From: Chloroflexota bacterium
GTDB lineage: Bacteria > Chloroflexota > UBA11872
Length of the DNA: 26,492 bases
Assembly: GCA_028875175.1 (NCBI GenBank)
Contig: JAPPFO010000042.1
Span: 34,263-60,754, forward strand
Direction of reading: 5' to 3'
Both the position numbers and the translations under genes were made by a program. Below the pieces are notes generated by a model. It was given only the letters and a program-made list of their open reading frames with translations, was not told where the DNA came from and did no database searches. Of this stretch, positions 1 through 7,685 are shown one piece after another (position 1 is the stretch's first letter; each line of letters opens with the position of its first letter).

Positions 1-102
1 CGCTATCACGACGACGATGGTGCGATTCCCAGGAAGGGTCCCGTGATCGCCTACGAGGAGCGCGCGGAGGTCGCGGCGCGGATCAAGCAGTTCGTCACCT
101 AG
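1..102 (+). CDS. HIT-family protein, C-terminal end only (cut by left edge)
   Basis: Frame 1 reads 33 residues to a TAG stop, beginning RYHDDDGAIPRKGPV. It aligns without gaps to the C-terminal 33 residues of the HIT protein fragment ending at 1195 (24 of 33 identical; 77 of 102 bases). In that copy the stretch directly follows the histidine triad, so the triad and N-terminal part of this gene lie off the left edge. HIT proteins are small nucleotide-binding hydrolases or transferases acting on nucleoside phosphoramidates and similar compounds. Only the tail is visible, so the assignment rests on similarity to the second copy. Confidence 0.7.
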   Translation, partial: RYHDDDGAIPRKGPVIAYEERAEVAARIKQFVT

Positions 103-164
103 GCCAAAGCCCGCGCGGCACTCAGGCAATCTCCGCCGTCCGACCCTGGCCTGCCGAACGTGAA

Positions 165-193
165 TTGCGATTCGTGCTCCTCTCGTGTACAAT
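165..193 (+). promoter_or_regulatory. Candidate sigma70-type promoter in the AT-rich island
   Basis: TTGCGA at 165-170 and TACAAT at 188-193 are separated by exactly 17 bases, close to consensus at both hexamers. The nearest plausible gene downstream is the membrane protein starting at 298, which would leave a leader of about 100 nt. No other gene points this way in the interval. Confidence 0.45.
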
Positions 194-297
194 GGTGACG
201 ATGAACGCCCAACAGGTTTTCCAATGGCCCTTGCCCCATCCGCTTCTCGCCCGCCGGTTGGCGCCTCCGTTTCGTCCGCTGGTAACTAGAAGCACAT

Positions 298-747
298 ATG
301 GATACATGTGGAGCAGTTCAGTGGATGCAATTTGTACAGCATCTTCTAATCGGACTAGTTGTTCACGTATCAATTGGCATCTATGGCTCCTATTATGTAC
401 TGCATAGTGTTTCCGGCACTGTCCCAGGGCAGACTCCGGGACGAGATATTGACCGGGCTGTATATGTGTGGGATTCAGACAGAATAGACAATATCGCAAC
501 GCTGCGCGTCCTTCCGCAATCAGCTAGAGAAATGCGACTGCGAGGTTTGGTGACTTTCGGTATTCTTGGAGCAATTGGGATTTTGCCATTACTGATATTG
601 GTTCTAATGGGCAAACGGAACCTAGTGCTTCGACGGTTTCTAATCGACTTTCTTGTGGCTGGACCAGACTGGTCTGAAGTTGACGAAGCCACAAAGAACA
701 AGTACGCACTACGAATGGTTAGGGAAATAGATAAGATACAGGATTGA
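298..747 (+). CDS. Small two-helix membrane protein of unknown function
   Basis: This reads as 149 residues from ATG to TGA. I do not recognise the family. Two hydrophobic stretches are visible, at about residues 13-35 (containing HLLIGLVVHVSIGIYG) and 85-105 (containing GILGAIGILPLLILVLM). They flank a polar segment of about 50 residues, and a charged tail of about 45 residues follows, ending REIDKIQD. The layout suggests an inner-membrane protein with both ends on the same side. Codons are clearly AT-richer than in the neighbouring genes, and the gene lies in an island between two HIT gene copies, which points to horizontal acquisition. An ATG at 325, just before the first helix, is an alternative start. 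A 17-bp-spaced promoter lies about 105 nt upstream. Confidence 0.5.
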   Translation: MDTCGAVQWMQFVQHLLIGLVVHVSIGIYGSYYVLHSVSGTVPGQTPGRDIDRAVYVWDSDRIDNIATLRVLPQSAREMRLRGLVTFGILGAIGILPLLILVLMGKRNLVLRRFLIDFLVAGPDWSEVDEATKNKYALRMVREIDKIQD

Positions 748-801
748 CAAGAATATTAGGGCTTATATCAAACTTGGCTACTAACCGGCAAGAGTAGTAA
801 C

Positions 802-927
802 ATGACAACTCAAGCTGTTGCAAAGCCGACTCAAGTTGCCGAATCAAGTCACGGATCTCATTCTGGCTCAACTTCCACACCAGGCCCTCAGAAGCGCCAG
901 GATAAGCTGTTGGACTATCTAAAATAA
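802..927 (+). CDS. Possible 41-residue small protein
   Basis: An ATG at 802 opens 41 codons ending in TAA, rich in Ser, Thr, Gln and Pro with a lysine-rich C-terminus (QKRQDKLLDYLK). It shares the AT-rich composition of the island and lies 54 nt after the membrane protein. There is only a weak purine-rich stretch (AAGAG) upstream and no recognisable domain. It may be a chance reading frame. Confidence 0.2.
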   Translation: MTTQAVAKPTQVAESSHGSHSGSTSTPGPQKRQDKLLDYLK

Positions 928-1006
928 GAAGTGCAATAATGAGTTTTGCGAGGAGGGTTCGGAAATAGCTGTAGGCCCCGAACTAACTGCGAAGCACAGT
1001 ACATCC

Positions 1007-1195
1007 GTGAGGCCCGACGGCCTGACGATTTATCAGAACAACGGCGTCGGGGCGGGCCACGAGATTCCGCACGTTCACATGCACGTGGTCCCTCGCTATC
1101 ACTACGACGACGGCGCGATTCCCGAGAAGGGACCCGTGATTCCCTACGAGGAGCGCGCCGAACTTGCCGAGCGAATCGCAGGATTCTTCGAGTAG
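1007..1195 (+). pseudogene. HIT-family hydrolase, N-terminally truncated second copy
   Basis: The 62 residues from a GTG codon contain the complete histidine triad HVHMHVV within GHEIPHVHMHVVPRYH, preceded by PDGLTIYQNNG, which is typical of bacterial HIT proteins. Normal family members are about 110-150 residues, and here the first half is missing. Reading upstream in frame to a TAA at 920-922 gives cysteine- and charge-rich sequence (NKKCNNEFCEEG) that does not look like a HIT N-terminus. Homology therefore appears to break near 1007, where the AT-rich island begins. The C-terminal part resembles the tail of the HIT gene at 1-102, so this looks like a duplicated or rearranged copy. It could still make a short protein, but without the N-terminal strand region it is probably inactive. 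Confidence 0.6.
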
Positions 1196-1270
1196 GCGCT
1201 CGCTTCGGTCACTCCGGGTGGCCGGCTGGCACTATGAGGTTGGTTGTTCGATCCCGTACCAGGCGCTGCC

Positions 1271-2422
1271 ATGAAGATTGCCGATATCCAGTTCTACTCA
1301 TTCAATCCGGGCCGTCGGAACCTGGAGGTGGTGCGGGTCGAGTCGGACAACGGGTACTACGGCTGGGGCGAGATAGGCCTGACCTCGCGGGACCGGGCGG
1401 TGGGCGGGGCCGTGTCGCACTTTCGGGACTTCCTGATCGGGCAGGACCCGCGGCGGATCGGGCGTATCTGGCAGGAGACGTACCGCAGCCAGTACTTCGA
1501 GGGCGGGCGCGTGCTGACCAGCGCCATGGCGGCCATCGACATTGCCCTGCACGACCTGGTGGCCAAGAGCCTCGGCGTGCCCGTCTATCAGCTGCTGGGC
1601 GGCAAGCAGCGCGACTTCGTGCCCTGCTTCGTCACCACCAACTCACGGAACCAGGACGACCTGGTCGAGGAGGTGAAGGGCCTGGTGGCGGACGGCTGGG
1701 AGTGCATCCGGACGCTGGTCTGGGGCCTTTGGGAGACCGAGGGGCAGGTCTTTTCGCCGCGCGAGTCCGTGGCCATCACCGCCGAGTGGCACACGGCGGT
1801 GCGGGAGGCTGTGGGGCCGGGTCCGGTGATCGGGCCGGACTACCACCACCGGCTGAGCGTGGCCGAAGCGGCCTCCTACTGCCAGCGCATGCCGCCGGGG
1901 ACCATCGATTTTCTCGAAGAACCGATCCGCGACGAGACGCCGGCCGCCTACGCAACCCTGCGCTCCATGACCGACATCCCGTTCGCCATCGGCGAGGAGT
2001 TCTCCAGCAAGTGGCAGTTCGCGCCGTACATCGAGCAGGGGCTGACCAACTTCGCCAGGCTGGACATTTGCAACGTGGGCGGGTTTACGGAGGCCATGAA
2101 GGTGGCGGGCTGGTGCGAGACGCACTACATCGACCTGATGCCGCACAACCCGCTGGGGCCGGTCTGCACGGCGGCCAGCGTGCAACTGGGCGCGGCCGTG
2201 CCCAACTGGGCGTGGCTGGAAGACCGGACCGTTGACCTGGGCCGGCTGTACTCGGATGAGATCTTTCCCGTGCAGCCCAAGCTGGACGGGGTCTGGTATC
2301 CGGTGCTCGACACTCCCGGCCTGGGCGTGGAGATCGACCTGGATGTGATCAAGGAGATTCCCTCCCGCCAAACCGAAACCCCGCATACGGTGCGACAGGA
2401 CGGCTCGGTGACGAACTTCTGA
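1271..2422 (+). CDS. Enolase-superfamily sugar-acid dehydratase, mandelate racemase/galactonate dehydratase type (copy 1)
   Basis: This 383-residue protein has the usual family length. The capping domain covers about residues 1-115 and the barrel about 120-350. Metal ligands expected for the superfamily are present: D190 in GPDYHHR, E216 in FLEEP and E242 in AIGEE. A D265-H292 pair (LDICNVGG and PHNPLGP) matches the Asp-His dyad of galactonate-type dehydratases, and H192 in DYHHR fits the second acid-base site. Such enzymes use Mg2+ to remove the alpha proton of a sugar acid and eliminate water; the substrate cannot be read from sequence. ATG at 1271 gives the typical MKIADIQ start. An in-frame TTG at 1244 lies 4 nt after a GAGG and would add FDPVPGAA. 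A paralog, about 80% identical by eye, lies at 2969-4123. Confidence 0.85.
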   Translation: MKIADIQFYSFNPGRRNLEVVRVESDNGYYGWGEIGLTSRDRAVGGAVSHFRDFLIGQDPRRIGRIWQETYRSQYFEGGRVLTSAMAAIDIALHDLVAKSLGVPVYQLLGGKQRDFVPCFVTTNSRNQDDLVEEVKGLVADGWECIRTLVWGLWETEGQVFSPRESVAITAEWHTAVREAVGPGPVIGPDYHHRLSVAEAASYCQRMPPGTIDFLEEPIRDETPAAYATLRSMTDIPFAIGEEFSSKWQFAPYIEQGLTNFARLDICNVGGFTEAMKVAGWCETHYIDLMPHNPLGPVCTAASVQLGAAVPNWAWLEDRTVDLGRLYSDEIFPVQPKLDGVWYPVLDTPGLGVEIDLDVIKEIPSRQTETPHTVRQDGSVTNF

Positions 2423-2520
2423 GCGTCGCGGGCACGATGAACAAGACTCTCCACGGCCAGGTGAATCGTCGGAAAGACCCTTGCGTAACCCAGGGTTGGG
2501 TGCCCGGAAGACCCCTCACC

Positions 2521-2565
2521 GAATTCGGCCGAAGACGGCCGATTCTGCCTCTCCCCTCGGAGAGG
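2521..2565 (+). repeat. Two adjacent hairpins in the intergenic region
   Basis: Hairpin 1 (2521-2545) pairs GAATTCGGCCG with CGGCCGATTC around an AAGA loop, with one bulged T. Hairpin 2 (2548-2565) pairs CCTCTCC with GGAGAGG around CCTC. They start about 100 nt after the dehydratase stop. No U-run follows, so a REP-like intergenic element or a weak terminator both fit. No other gene is visible between 2423 and 2696. Confidence 0.4.
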
Positions 2566-2696
2566 GTGAAGAACGGCGTCCCCCTGATTGGTTTGAGACC
2601 GAACACAGTTACTATCCCCCGGGGCGGGAGTAGGTGCGGTCGCGCCTTGGAGGACGAGGGACGCTATGCAACGGTCGCTGTCCGGAGCGAACGGTC

Positions 2697-2894
2697 ATGA
2701 GAGTGGTCTATGACCCGGAGGCGGACACGGTAGTTATCAGCCTGCGCGAGTCGGCCATCGAGGAGAGCGACGAAGTCCGACCGGGCGTGATCGCGGACTT
2801 TGATTCGGCCGGTGAGGTTGTGCGCTTTGAGGTGCTTAACGCTTCGCGGGTTGTGCAGAACACGCGCGAGATTCAGTTCGCCATCGCTGAATAG
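2697..2894 (+). CDS. DUF2283 family protein
   Basis: This 65-residue protein begins MRVVYDPEADTVVISLRE and continues with VRPGVIADFDSAGEVVRFEVLNAS. That is the hallmark of the DUF2283 family: a YDPEAD opening, an acidic middle, a PGVIxDxD motif and a closing beta strand. The family consists of small proteins often found near toxin-antitoxin-like or accessory genes, and its biochemical role is not established. GGAG lies about 9 nt before the ATG. It sits alone between the two dehydratase paralogs, and no partner toxin is visible. An in-frame extension to 2634 is possible but lacks the family start. Confidence 0.75.
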   Translation: MRVVYDPEADTVVISLRESAIEESDEVRPGVIADFDSAGEVVRFEVLNASRVVQNTREIQFAIAE

Positions 2895-2968
2895 CAACTG
2901 ACCGCACCGAGTCGCTGCGACGGCTGGCACCATGAGGCGTGCCGTTTGCTCTCGAGCCAGGCGCCGCT

Positions 2969-4123
2969 ATGAAAATCGCCGATATCCAGTTTCACGCCTT
3001 CAACCCGGGCTTCCGCAACGTGCAGACGGTGCGGATCGAGTCGGACAACGGTTACTACGGCTGGGGCGAAGCCGGCCTGAGCACCCGCGACCTGGCGGTG
3101 GGCGGCGCGGTGTCGCACTTTCGCGATTTCCTGATCGGCCAGGACCCGCGCCAGATCGGACGTATCTGGCAGGAGGTCTATCGCAGCCAGTACTTCGAGG
3201 GCGGGCGGGTGCTGACCTCCGCGATGTCGGCCATCGACATTGCGCTGTACGACCTGGTGGCCAAGAGCCTGGGCGTGCCGGTCTACCAGTTGCTGGGCGG
3301 CAAGCAGCGCGACTTCGTGCCCTGCTTCGTGACCACGCGCTCCAGCAACCTGGACGACCTGATCGCGGAGGTGAAGAGCCTGGTGGCGGATGGCTGGGAG
3401 TGCATTCGCACCTCCATGTACGGTCCCGGGATCAGCGACGGCAGCAACCTGTTCGAGCCGCGTGCGTCCGTGGCCGTGACCGCCGAGTGGCACACGGCGC
3501 TGCGCGAGGCCGTGGGGTCCGGGCCGGTGCTGGGTCCCGACTACCACCACCGGCTGAGCGTGGCCGAGGCGGCTTCCTACTGCCAGCGCATGCCGCCGGG
3601 CACGATCGATTTCCTGGAAGAGCCGATTCGCGACGAGAGCCCCAGCGCCTACGCCACCTTGCGCACCATGACCGATGTGCCGTTCGCGATTGGCGAGGAG
3701 TTCTCGAGCAAATGGCAGTTCGCGCCCTACATCGAGCAGGGCCTGACCAACTTTGCCCGCGTGGACATCTGCAACGTCGGCGGGTTCACCGAGGCCATGA
3801 AGGTGGCGGGCTGGTGCGAGGTCCATTACATCGACCTGATGCCGCACAACCCGCTGGGGCCGGTGTGTACGGCGGCCAGCGTGCACATGGGCGCGGCGGT
3901 GCCCAACTGGGCCTGGCTGGAAGACCGCGGCCCGGACCTGGGACGGCTCTATTCCGACGAGCTCTTCCCGGTCCAGCACAAGCTGGACGGCGTCTGGTAC
4001 CCCGTGCTCGACACGCCGGGCCTGGGCGTGGAGATCGACCTGGACGTCGTCAAGGAACTCCCGGTCAGCCACTGGGAGGCCCCCCATCTCACGCGCCCCG
4101 ACGGGTCGGTGACGAACTGGTAG
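2969..4123 (+). CDS. Enolase-superfamily sugar-acid dehydratase, mandelate racemase/galactonate dehydratase type (copy 2)
   Basis: This 384-residue protein is a close paralog of the enzyme at 1271-2422, collinear except for one extra residue near position 155. The same catalytic set is present one position later: D191, E217, E243 and the D266-H293 pair. The main differences fall at residues 125-165 (for example SMYGPGISDGSN against TLVWGLWETEGQ). This stretch lies after the second barrel strand and could affect substrate choice; that is an inference. The 47 nt upstream align without gaps to the same region of copy 1, so the duplication carried its leader. The gene ends 45 nt before an ABC exporter on the same strand. 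An in-frame GTG at 2939 is an alternative start. Confidence 0.85.
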   Translation: MKIADIQFHAFNPGFRNVQTVRIESDNGYYGWGEAGLSTRDLAVGGAVSHFRDFLIGQDPRQIGRIWQEVYRSQYFEGGRVLTSAMSAIDIALYDLVAKSLGVPVYQLLGGKQRDFVPCFVTTRSSNLDDLIAEVKSLVADGWECIRTSMYGPGISDGSNLFEPRASVAVTAEWHTALREAVGSGPVLGPDYHHRLSVAEAASYCQRMPPGTIDFLEEPIRDESPSAYATLRTMTDVPFAIGEEFSSKWQFAPYIEQGLTNFARVDICNVGGFTEAMKVAGWCEVHYIDLMPHNPLGPVCTAASVHMGAAVPNWAWLEDRGPDLGRLYSDELFPVQHKLDGVWYPVLDTPGLGVEIDLDVVKELPVSHWEAPHLTRPDGSVTNW

Positions 4124-4136
4124 CGGGGGGCTAACC

Positions 4137-4169
4137 ATGACGTCCTGCGCTTCAACGGCGCTGGCGTGA
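4137..4169 (+). CDS. Possible 10-residue leader peptide before the ABC exporter
   Basis: An ATG at 4137 lies 8 nt after a GGGGGG run (a credible ribosome-binding site) and encodes MTSCASTALA. Its TGA (4167-4169) overlaps the exporter ATG at 4169 in the arrangement TGATG. The exporter itself has no obvious Shine-Dalgarno sequence, so ribosomes ending here could restart there. The reading frame is very short and may be accidental. Confidence 0.25.
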   Translation: MTSCASTALA

Positions 4170-5917
4170 TGACGCACAGGATCCCGGCCGGGGCCCGGCT
4201 GCTTGCCGGCTACATGATCAAGCGCTGGCGCATGTATGCGCTGGTGTGGCTGGCCTCTTCAGCCGGTGTGGCGGTGCAGACGGTTAGTCCGTTTCTCGTC
4301 CGCGCGCTACTGGACGATGCGCTGCCCGCGCGTGAGATCGGGCTGGTCGTGGTCCTGGTGCTGGCCATTGGCGCGTCGCACGGTTTCCATCGGGTAACCG
4401 TGATCGTCAACCGGATTGGCCGCGAGCGGGGATTGGTGCGCACGAACCAGGATCTGCGCACCGACGTGTTCGCCAGCATGATCCGCCGCGATGGGCGCTT
4501 CTTTGACCGGCAGACCAGCGGGGAGCTGACGGACCGGCTTATCCGGGACACGCAACAGGCCAGCTGGTGGTCCCAGCACCTGGTGATGAAGGGCTTCCTC
4601 GGGACAATCGAGCTTGCCGGACCTCTGATTGCGGCGCTCCTGCTGAACTGGCGAATGGCGGCGGCGATGCTGGGGCTGGCGCCGATCCTGGTGCTGATCC
4701 GGCGCTTCATCACGCCGCGCGAGCAGGCGGCGCTGCGGACCGAACGGGAGTTGGCCGGGGCGGTGCGCTCGTTCGCGCAGGAGGCCATCGCGGGCCGTCG
4801 ATTCATCCGGGCTTCGCAAACTCAGGCGCATTCGCAGGCGCGACTGCAGGAGCTGAACGAACGGCTGCTGACGGAGGGCTCGTACCGGGTCACCACGCTG
4901 GCGAGCTACCAGCACAACATGTGGATGACGGCGCGCGGCCTGGGCCTGCTGCTGGTGTTTGCCGTGGGCATCGCCGAAACCGCCGCCGGCCGCACCACGC
5001 CGGGCACGCTGGCGGCCTTTGTGCTGACGACCATGCTCTTCTACTCGGCGCTGGGCTTCATGCTGGACTACTACACGATGCTGCACCGGCTGCTAGCGCC
5101 GTGGCGACGGGTGGCGCCGCTGCTGGAGGAAGCGGCCGATGCGCCGGCCCACAGCCAGGAGTCCGTGGCCGCGGGACCTCCCGGCGTGACGTTCAGCGAC
5201 GTTTCATTTGCCTACACCGATGACCGCGAGGCGCCGCTGCACGACGTGGGTTTCGACGTGGCGCCCGGCGAGTTCCTGGCCATTGTCGGGCCTACGGGAT
5301 CGGGCAAGACCACGGTTGCCGATTTGCTGATGCGCTATTACACGCCGCAATCAGGCGTGGTGTCGGTGAACGGCGTGGACGTTTCGGCGCTGCCCGCACA
5401 TGGACTCCGCGGCGTGGTGGGCATCGTCCCGCAGGACACCGCGCTGCTGAACGAGAGCATCCGCGAGAACCTGCAGATCGCCGCGCCAGACGCGGACGAC
5501 CGGATCCTGGAAGAGGCCATGCGTGCCGCGGAGCTTCACGACTTCGCGGCCTCGCTGCCGGACGGCTACGACACCGTGATCGGCGATCGCGGGGTTCGGC
5601 TGAGCGGCGGGCAACGCCAGCGCCTGGCAATCGCCCGCGTGCTGCTGCAGGACCCGCCGCTGCTGATCCTGGATGAAGCGACGTCCTCGCTGGACAGCCT
5701 GACCGAGCGGCGCATCCAGGCCGCGCTGGATCGCGCCAGCGAGGGGCGCACGGTTATCGCCATTGCGCACCGGCTGGCGACCATCATCAACGCCGACCGG
5801 GTACTGGTGCTGGACGGCGGGCGCATCGTCGACCAGGGAACCGTTGCCGAACTTCGACAGCGGGACGGGCTCTTCCGCGCGATGTACGACACGCAGTTCG
5901 CAACGGCGGGGGCCTAG
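4169..5917 (+). CDS. ABC exporter half-transporter, subunit 1 (MdlA/LmrA-like)
   Basis: This 582-residue protein is a membrane domain fused to an ATPase domain. Hydrophobic segments occupy about residues 20-310, and the nucleotide-binding domain about 340-575. Walker A is GPTGSGKTT (374-382), the signature LSGGQ starts at 478, Walker B is LLILDEATS with catalytic E503, and the switch histidine is H534. It probably pairs with the next gene, which starts 2 nt after this stop, to export lipid-like or drug-like compounds across the cytoplasmic membrane; the substrate is unknown. ATG at 4169 was chosen; a GTG one codon earlier is equally possible. The stop is TAG. Confidence 0.9.
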   Translation: MTHRIPAGARLLAGYMIKRWRMYALVWLASSAGVAVQTVSPFLVRALLDDALPAREIGLVVVLVLAIGASHGFHRVTVIVNRIGRERGLVRTNQDLRTDVFASMIRRDGRFFDRQTSGELTDRLIRDTQQASWWSQHLVMKGFLGTIELAGPLIAALLLNWRMAAAMLGLAPILVLIRRFITPREQAALRTERELAGAVRSFAQEAIAGRRFIRASQTQAHSQARLQELNERLLTEGSYRVTTLASYQHNMWMTARGLGLLLVFAVGIAETAAGRTTPGTLAAFVLTTMLFYSALGFMLDYYTMLHRLLAPWRRVAPLLEEAADAPAHSQESVAAGPPGVTFSDVSFAYTDDREAPLHDVGFDVAPGEFLAIVGPTGSGKTTVADLLMRYYTPQSGVVSVNGVDVSALPAHGLRGVVGIVPQDTALLNESIRENLQIAAPDADDRILEEAMRAAELHDFAASLPDGYDTVIGDRGVRLSGGQRQRLAIARVLLQDPPLLILDEATSSLDSLTERRIQAALDRASEGRTVIAIAHRLATIINADRVLVLDGGRIVDQGTVAELRQRDGLFRAMYDTQFATAGA

Positions 5918-5918
5918 C

Positions 5919-7685
5919 GTGGCCGGCAAGAACTCGGCCGATTCTGGCGGCTGGCGCGAACTGCGGCAGGCAATAGGCGCCGCGCCGCCTACGCGCACGA
6001 CGATTGCCATTACGGTGCTGCTCGCGTCGTTGACGATTGCATTTGCAGTTGCCGGCGCCCTGGCAATGCGCGATCTCGTGAACGAGGGCGTGTATGAGGG
6101 TTTCCCGGACGCACTCGGGGCGCTCATCCTGGCGGCGGCTGGCCCGACGTTATCGGTCGGCACCGGCTGGCTGCTGGCTGCCCGGGCGGAGCGGCTGGGC
6201 TTTCGAGCCAGCGCACGGCTGACGGAGCGGGTCTTCGCCCATGTCCAGCGCGTGCGGATGGACGTGCTGGACGGGATGCGCTCCGGCGAACTGACCGCGC
6301 GCGTGATCGACGACCCGACGGAGCTGGCCTGGCAGGCGCGCTGGAGCGCGGGAGCCGGCATATTCGCGCTGGCGTTTGGCATGGCCACGCTGCTGACGAC
6401 GGCGATTATCAACTGGCGCCTGCTTGCCCTGCCGCTGGTGGTATCGCCGCTCTTCTTCGTGCTGACCCGGCGGTTCGGATACCGTCTGCGCCGGCTGGCC
6501 GCCTACGATCGGCTGGTTTCGCAGGCGGACCTGGCGGCCTTCGCCCAGGAACGGCTGGGCGCCGCCCGCCTGGTTCAGGCGAGCCGGGCGGAGGAGCGGG
6601 AGACGGGGCGGTTTTTCGCCCTGGCCGAGCGGCTGAGCCGCGACCACCTGCGCGAGTTCCTGGCAGGGCGAACCTCGGGCGACGTCGGCATTGCGCTCAC
6701 CTGGACGAGCGCACCGATCCTGGTGTTTGGATTCGGCAGCTTCGAGTATCTGAACGGTCGCCTCACCACCGGCGACATCGCCGCGCTGACCAGCCTGTTG
6801 ATGGCGCTGATCAAGGTTGGGGGGACGGCGAGCGTGCATTGGTTTGAGCTGGCGCCCATCTTTGCGGTGGCTCGGCGACTGAACGAGACGTTGCGTCTGC
6901 CGACCGAGGACGACCCCGTATCAGAACCTCAAAGCCTGGCGCGGCCGCCCGCACTGGCGTTTCGTGGCGTCGCGGTCCGCCATCGGTCAACCGATGTGCA
7001 GCCGCTAGACGACTTCCGCCTGCGAGCGGCGGCCGGCCAGGTGACCGCGCTGGTGGGCGAGAGCGGTTCGGGCAAGTCAACCGCGGCGGAGTTGGTCGCC
7101 AGGTTCTTTGATGTCGACTCGGGACGGATCGAGCTGGACGGGCGACCGATTGGGTCGCTGAGCCGCGATCAGGTTCGGCGATCAATCGCGTTGGTAGCGC
7201 AGGATCCGTTTTTCTTCAGCGCGAGCATCCGAGAGAACCTGACGTTCGGGCTCGCCAATGTCGACGATCGCGACCTCACGCGGGTGTGCCAGATCGCGCG
7301 GATTCACGAGTTCATCCAGTCGCTGCCCGAGGGTTACGACACGGAAATCGGCGAGCGGGCCTCGCACCTCTCCGGCGGCGAGCGCCAGCGCCTGGCGATC
7401 GCTCGCGCGCTGCTCACCGACCCCGACGTCCTGATCCTGGACGAGGCGACCTCCGCCCTGGATTCCGTGACCGAGCGCGAGGTCTACGACGGCGTGCTGG
7501 CCGATTCAGACAGCCGCACCGTGCTGGTCATCGCCCACCGCCTGTCCACCGTGCGCAACGCCGACCGCATCTTCGTTCTCGAAGACGGTCGGGTCGCCGA
7601 GGCCGGGACGCACGACCAACTCATGGCAGCCGACGGCCCTTACCAGCGCCTCTATGCCGCCCAGGCAACGCCTGGAGGGACCTAG
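5919..7685 (+). CDS. ABC exporter half-transporter, subunit 2
   Basis: The 588 residues start at a GTG one base after the upstream stop, with a GGGGG ribosome-binding site inside the end of subunit 1. The membrane domain covers about residues 25-310 and the ATPase domain about 350-585. Walker A is GESGSGKST (380-388), the signature LSGGE starts at 484, Walker B is LILDEATS with E509, and the switch histidine is H540. Both subunits keep the catalytic Glu, the switch His and an intact signature motif. Many heterodimeric exporters have one degenerate ATP site; this pair appears to have two competent sites. Its TAG stop lies inside the CTAG shared with the convergent oxidoreductase. Confidence 0.9.
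   Translation: MAGKNSADSGGWRELRQAIGAAPPTRTTIAITVLLASLTIAFAVAGALAMRDLVNEGVYEGFPDALGALILAAAGPTLSVGTGWLLAARAERLGFRASARLTERVFAHVQRVRMDVLDGMRSGELTARVIDDPTELAWQARWSAGAGIFALAFGMATLLTTAIINWRLLALPLVVSPLFFVLTRRFGYRLRRLAAYDRLVSQADLAAFAQERLGAARLVQASRAEERETGRFFALAERLSRDHLREFLAGRTSGDVGIALTWTSAPILVFGFGSFEYLNGRLTTGDIAALTSLLMALIKVGGTASVHWFELAPIFAVARRLNETLRLPTEDDPVSEPQSLARPPALAFRGVAVRHRSTDVQPLDDFRLRAAAGQVTALVGESGSGKSTAAELVARFFDVDSGRIELDGRPIGSLSRDQVRRSIALVAQDPFFFSASIRENLTFGLANVDDRDLTRVCQIARIHEFIQSLPEGYDTEIGERASHLSGGERQRLAIARALLTDPDVLILDEATSALDSVTEREVYDGVLADSDSRTVLVIAHRLSTVRNADRIFVLEDGRVAEAGTHDQLMAADGPYQRLYAAQATPGGT

Noticed and set aside
165..407. 80-codon frame overlapping the membrane protein gene
   Set aside because: Its start falls within the candidate promoter and it has no coherent domain; the 298-747 frame has clear membrane helices.
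946..2235. Long Arg/Gly-rich frame overlapping dehydratase 1, with a similar one at 2932-4134 over dehydratase 2
   Set aside because: These are out-of-frame shadows of the paralogous genes in GC-rich DNA. Their similarity to each other follows from the duplication, and they have no domain-like pattern.
2873..4177. 434-codon antisense frame over dehydratase 2
   Set aside because: Same shadow effect; there is no motif, and the sense gene is well supported.
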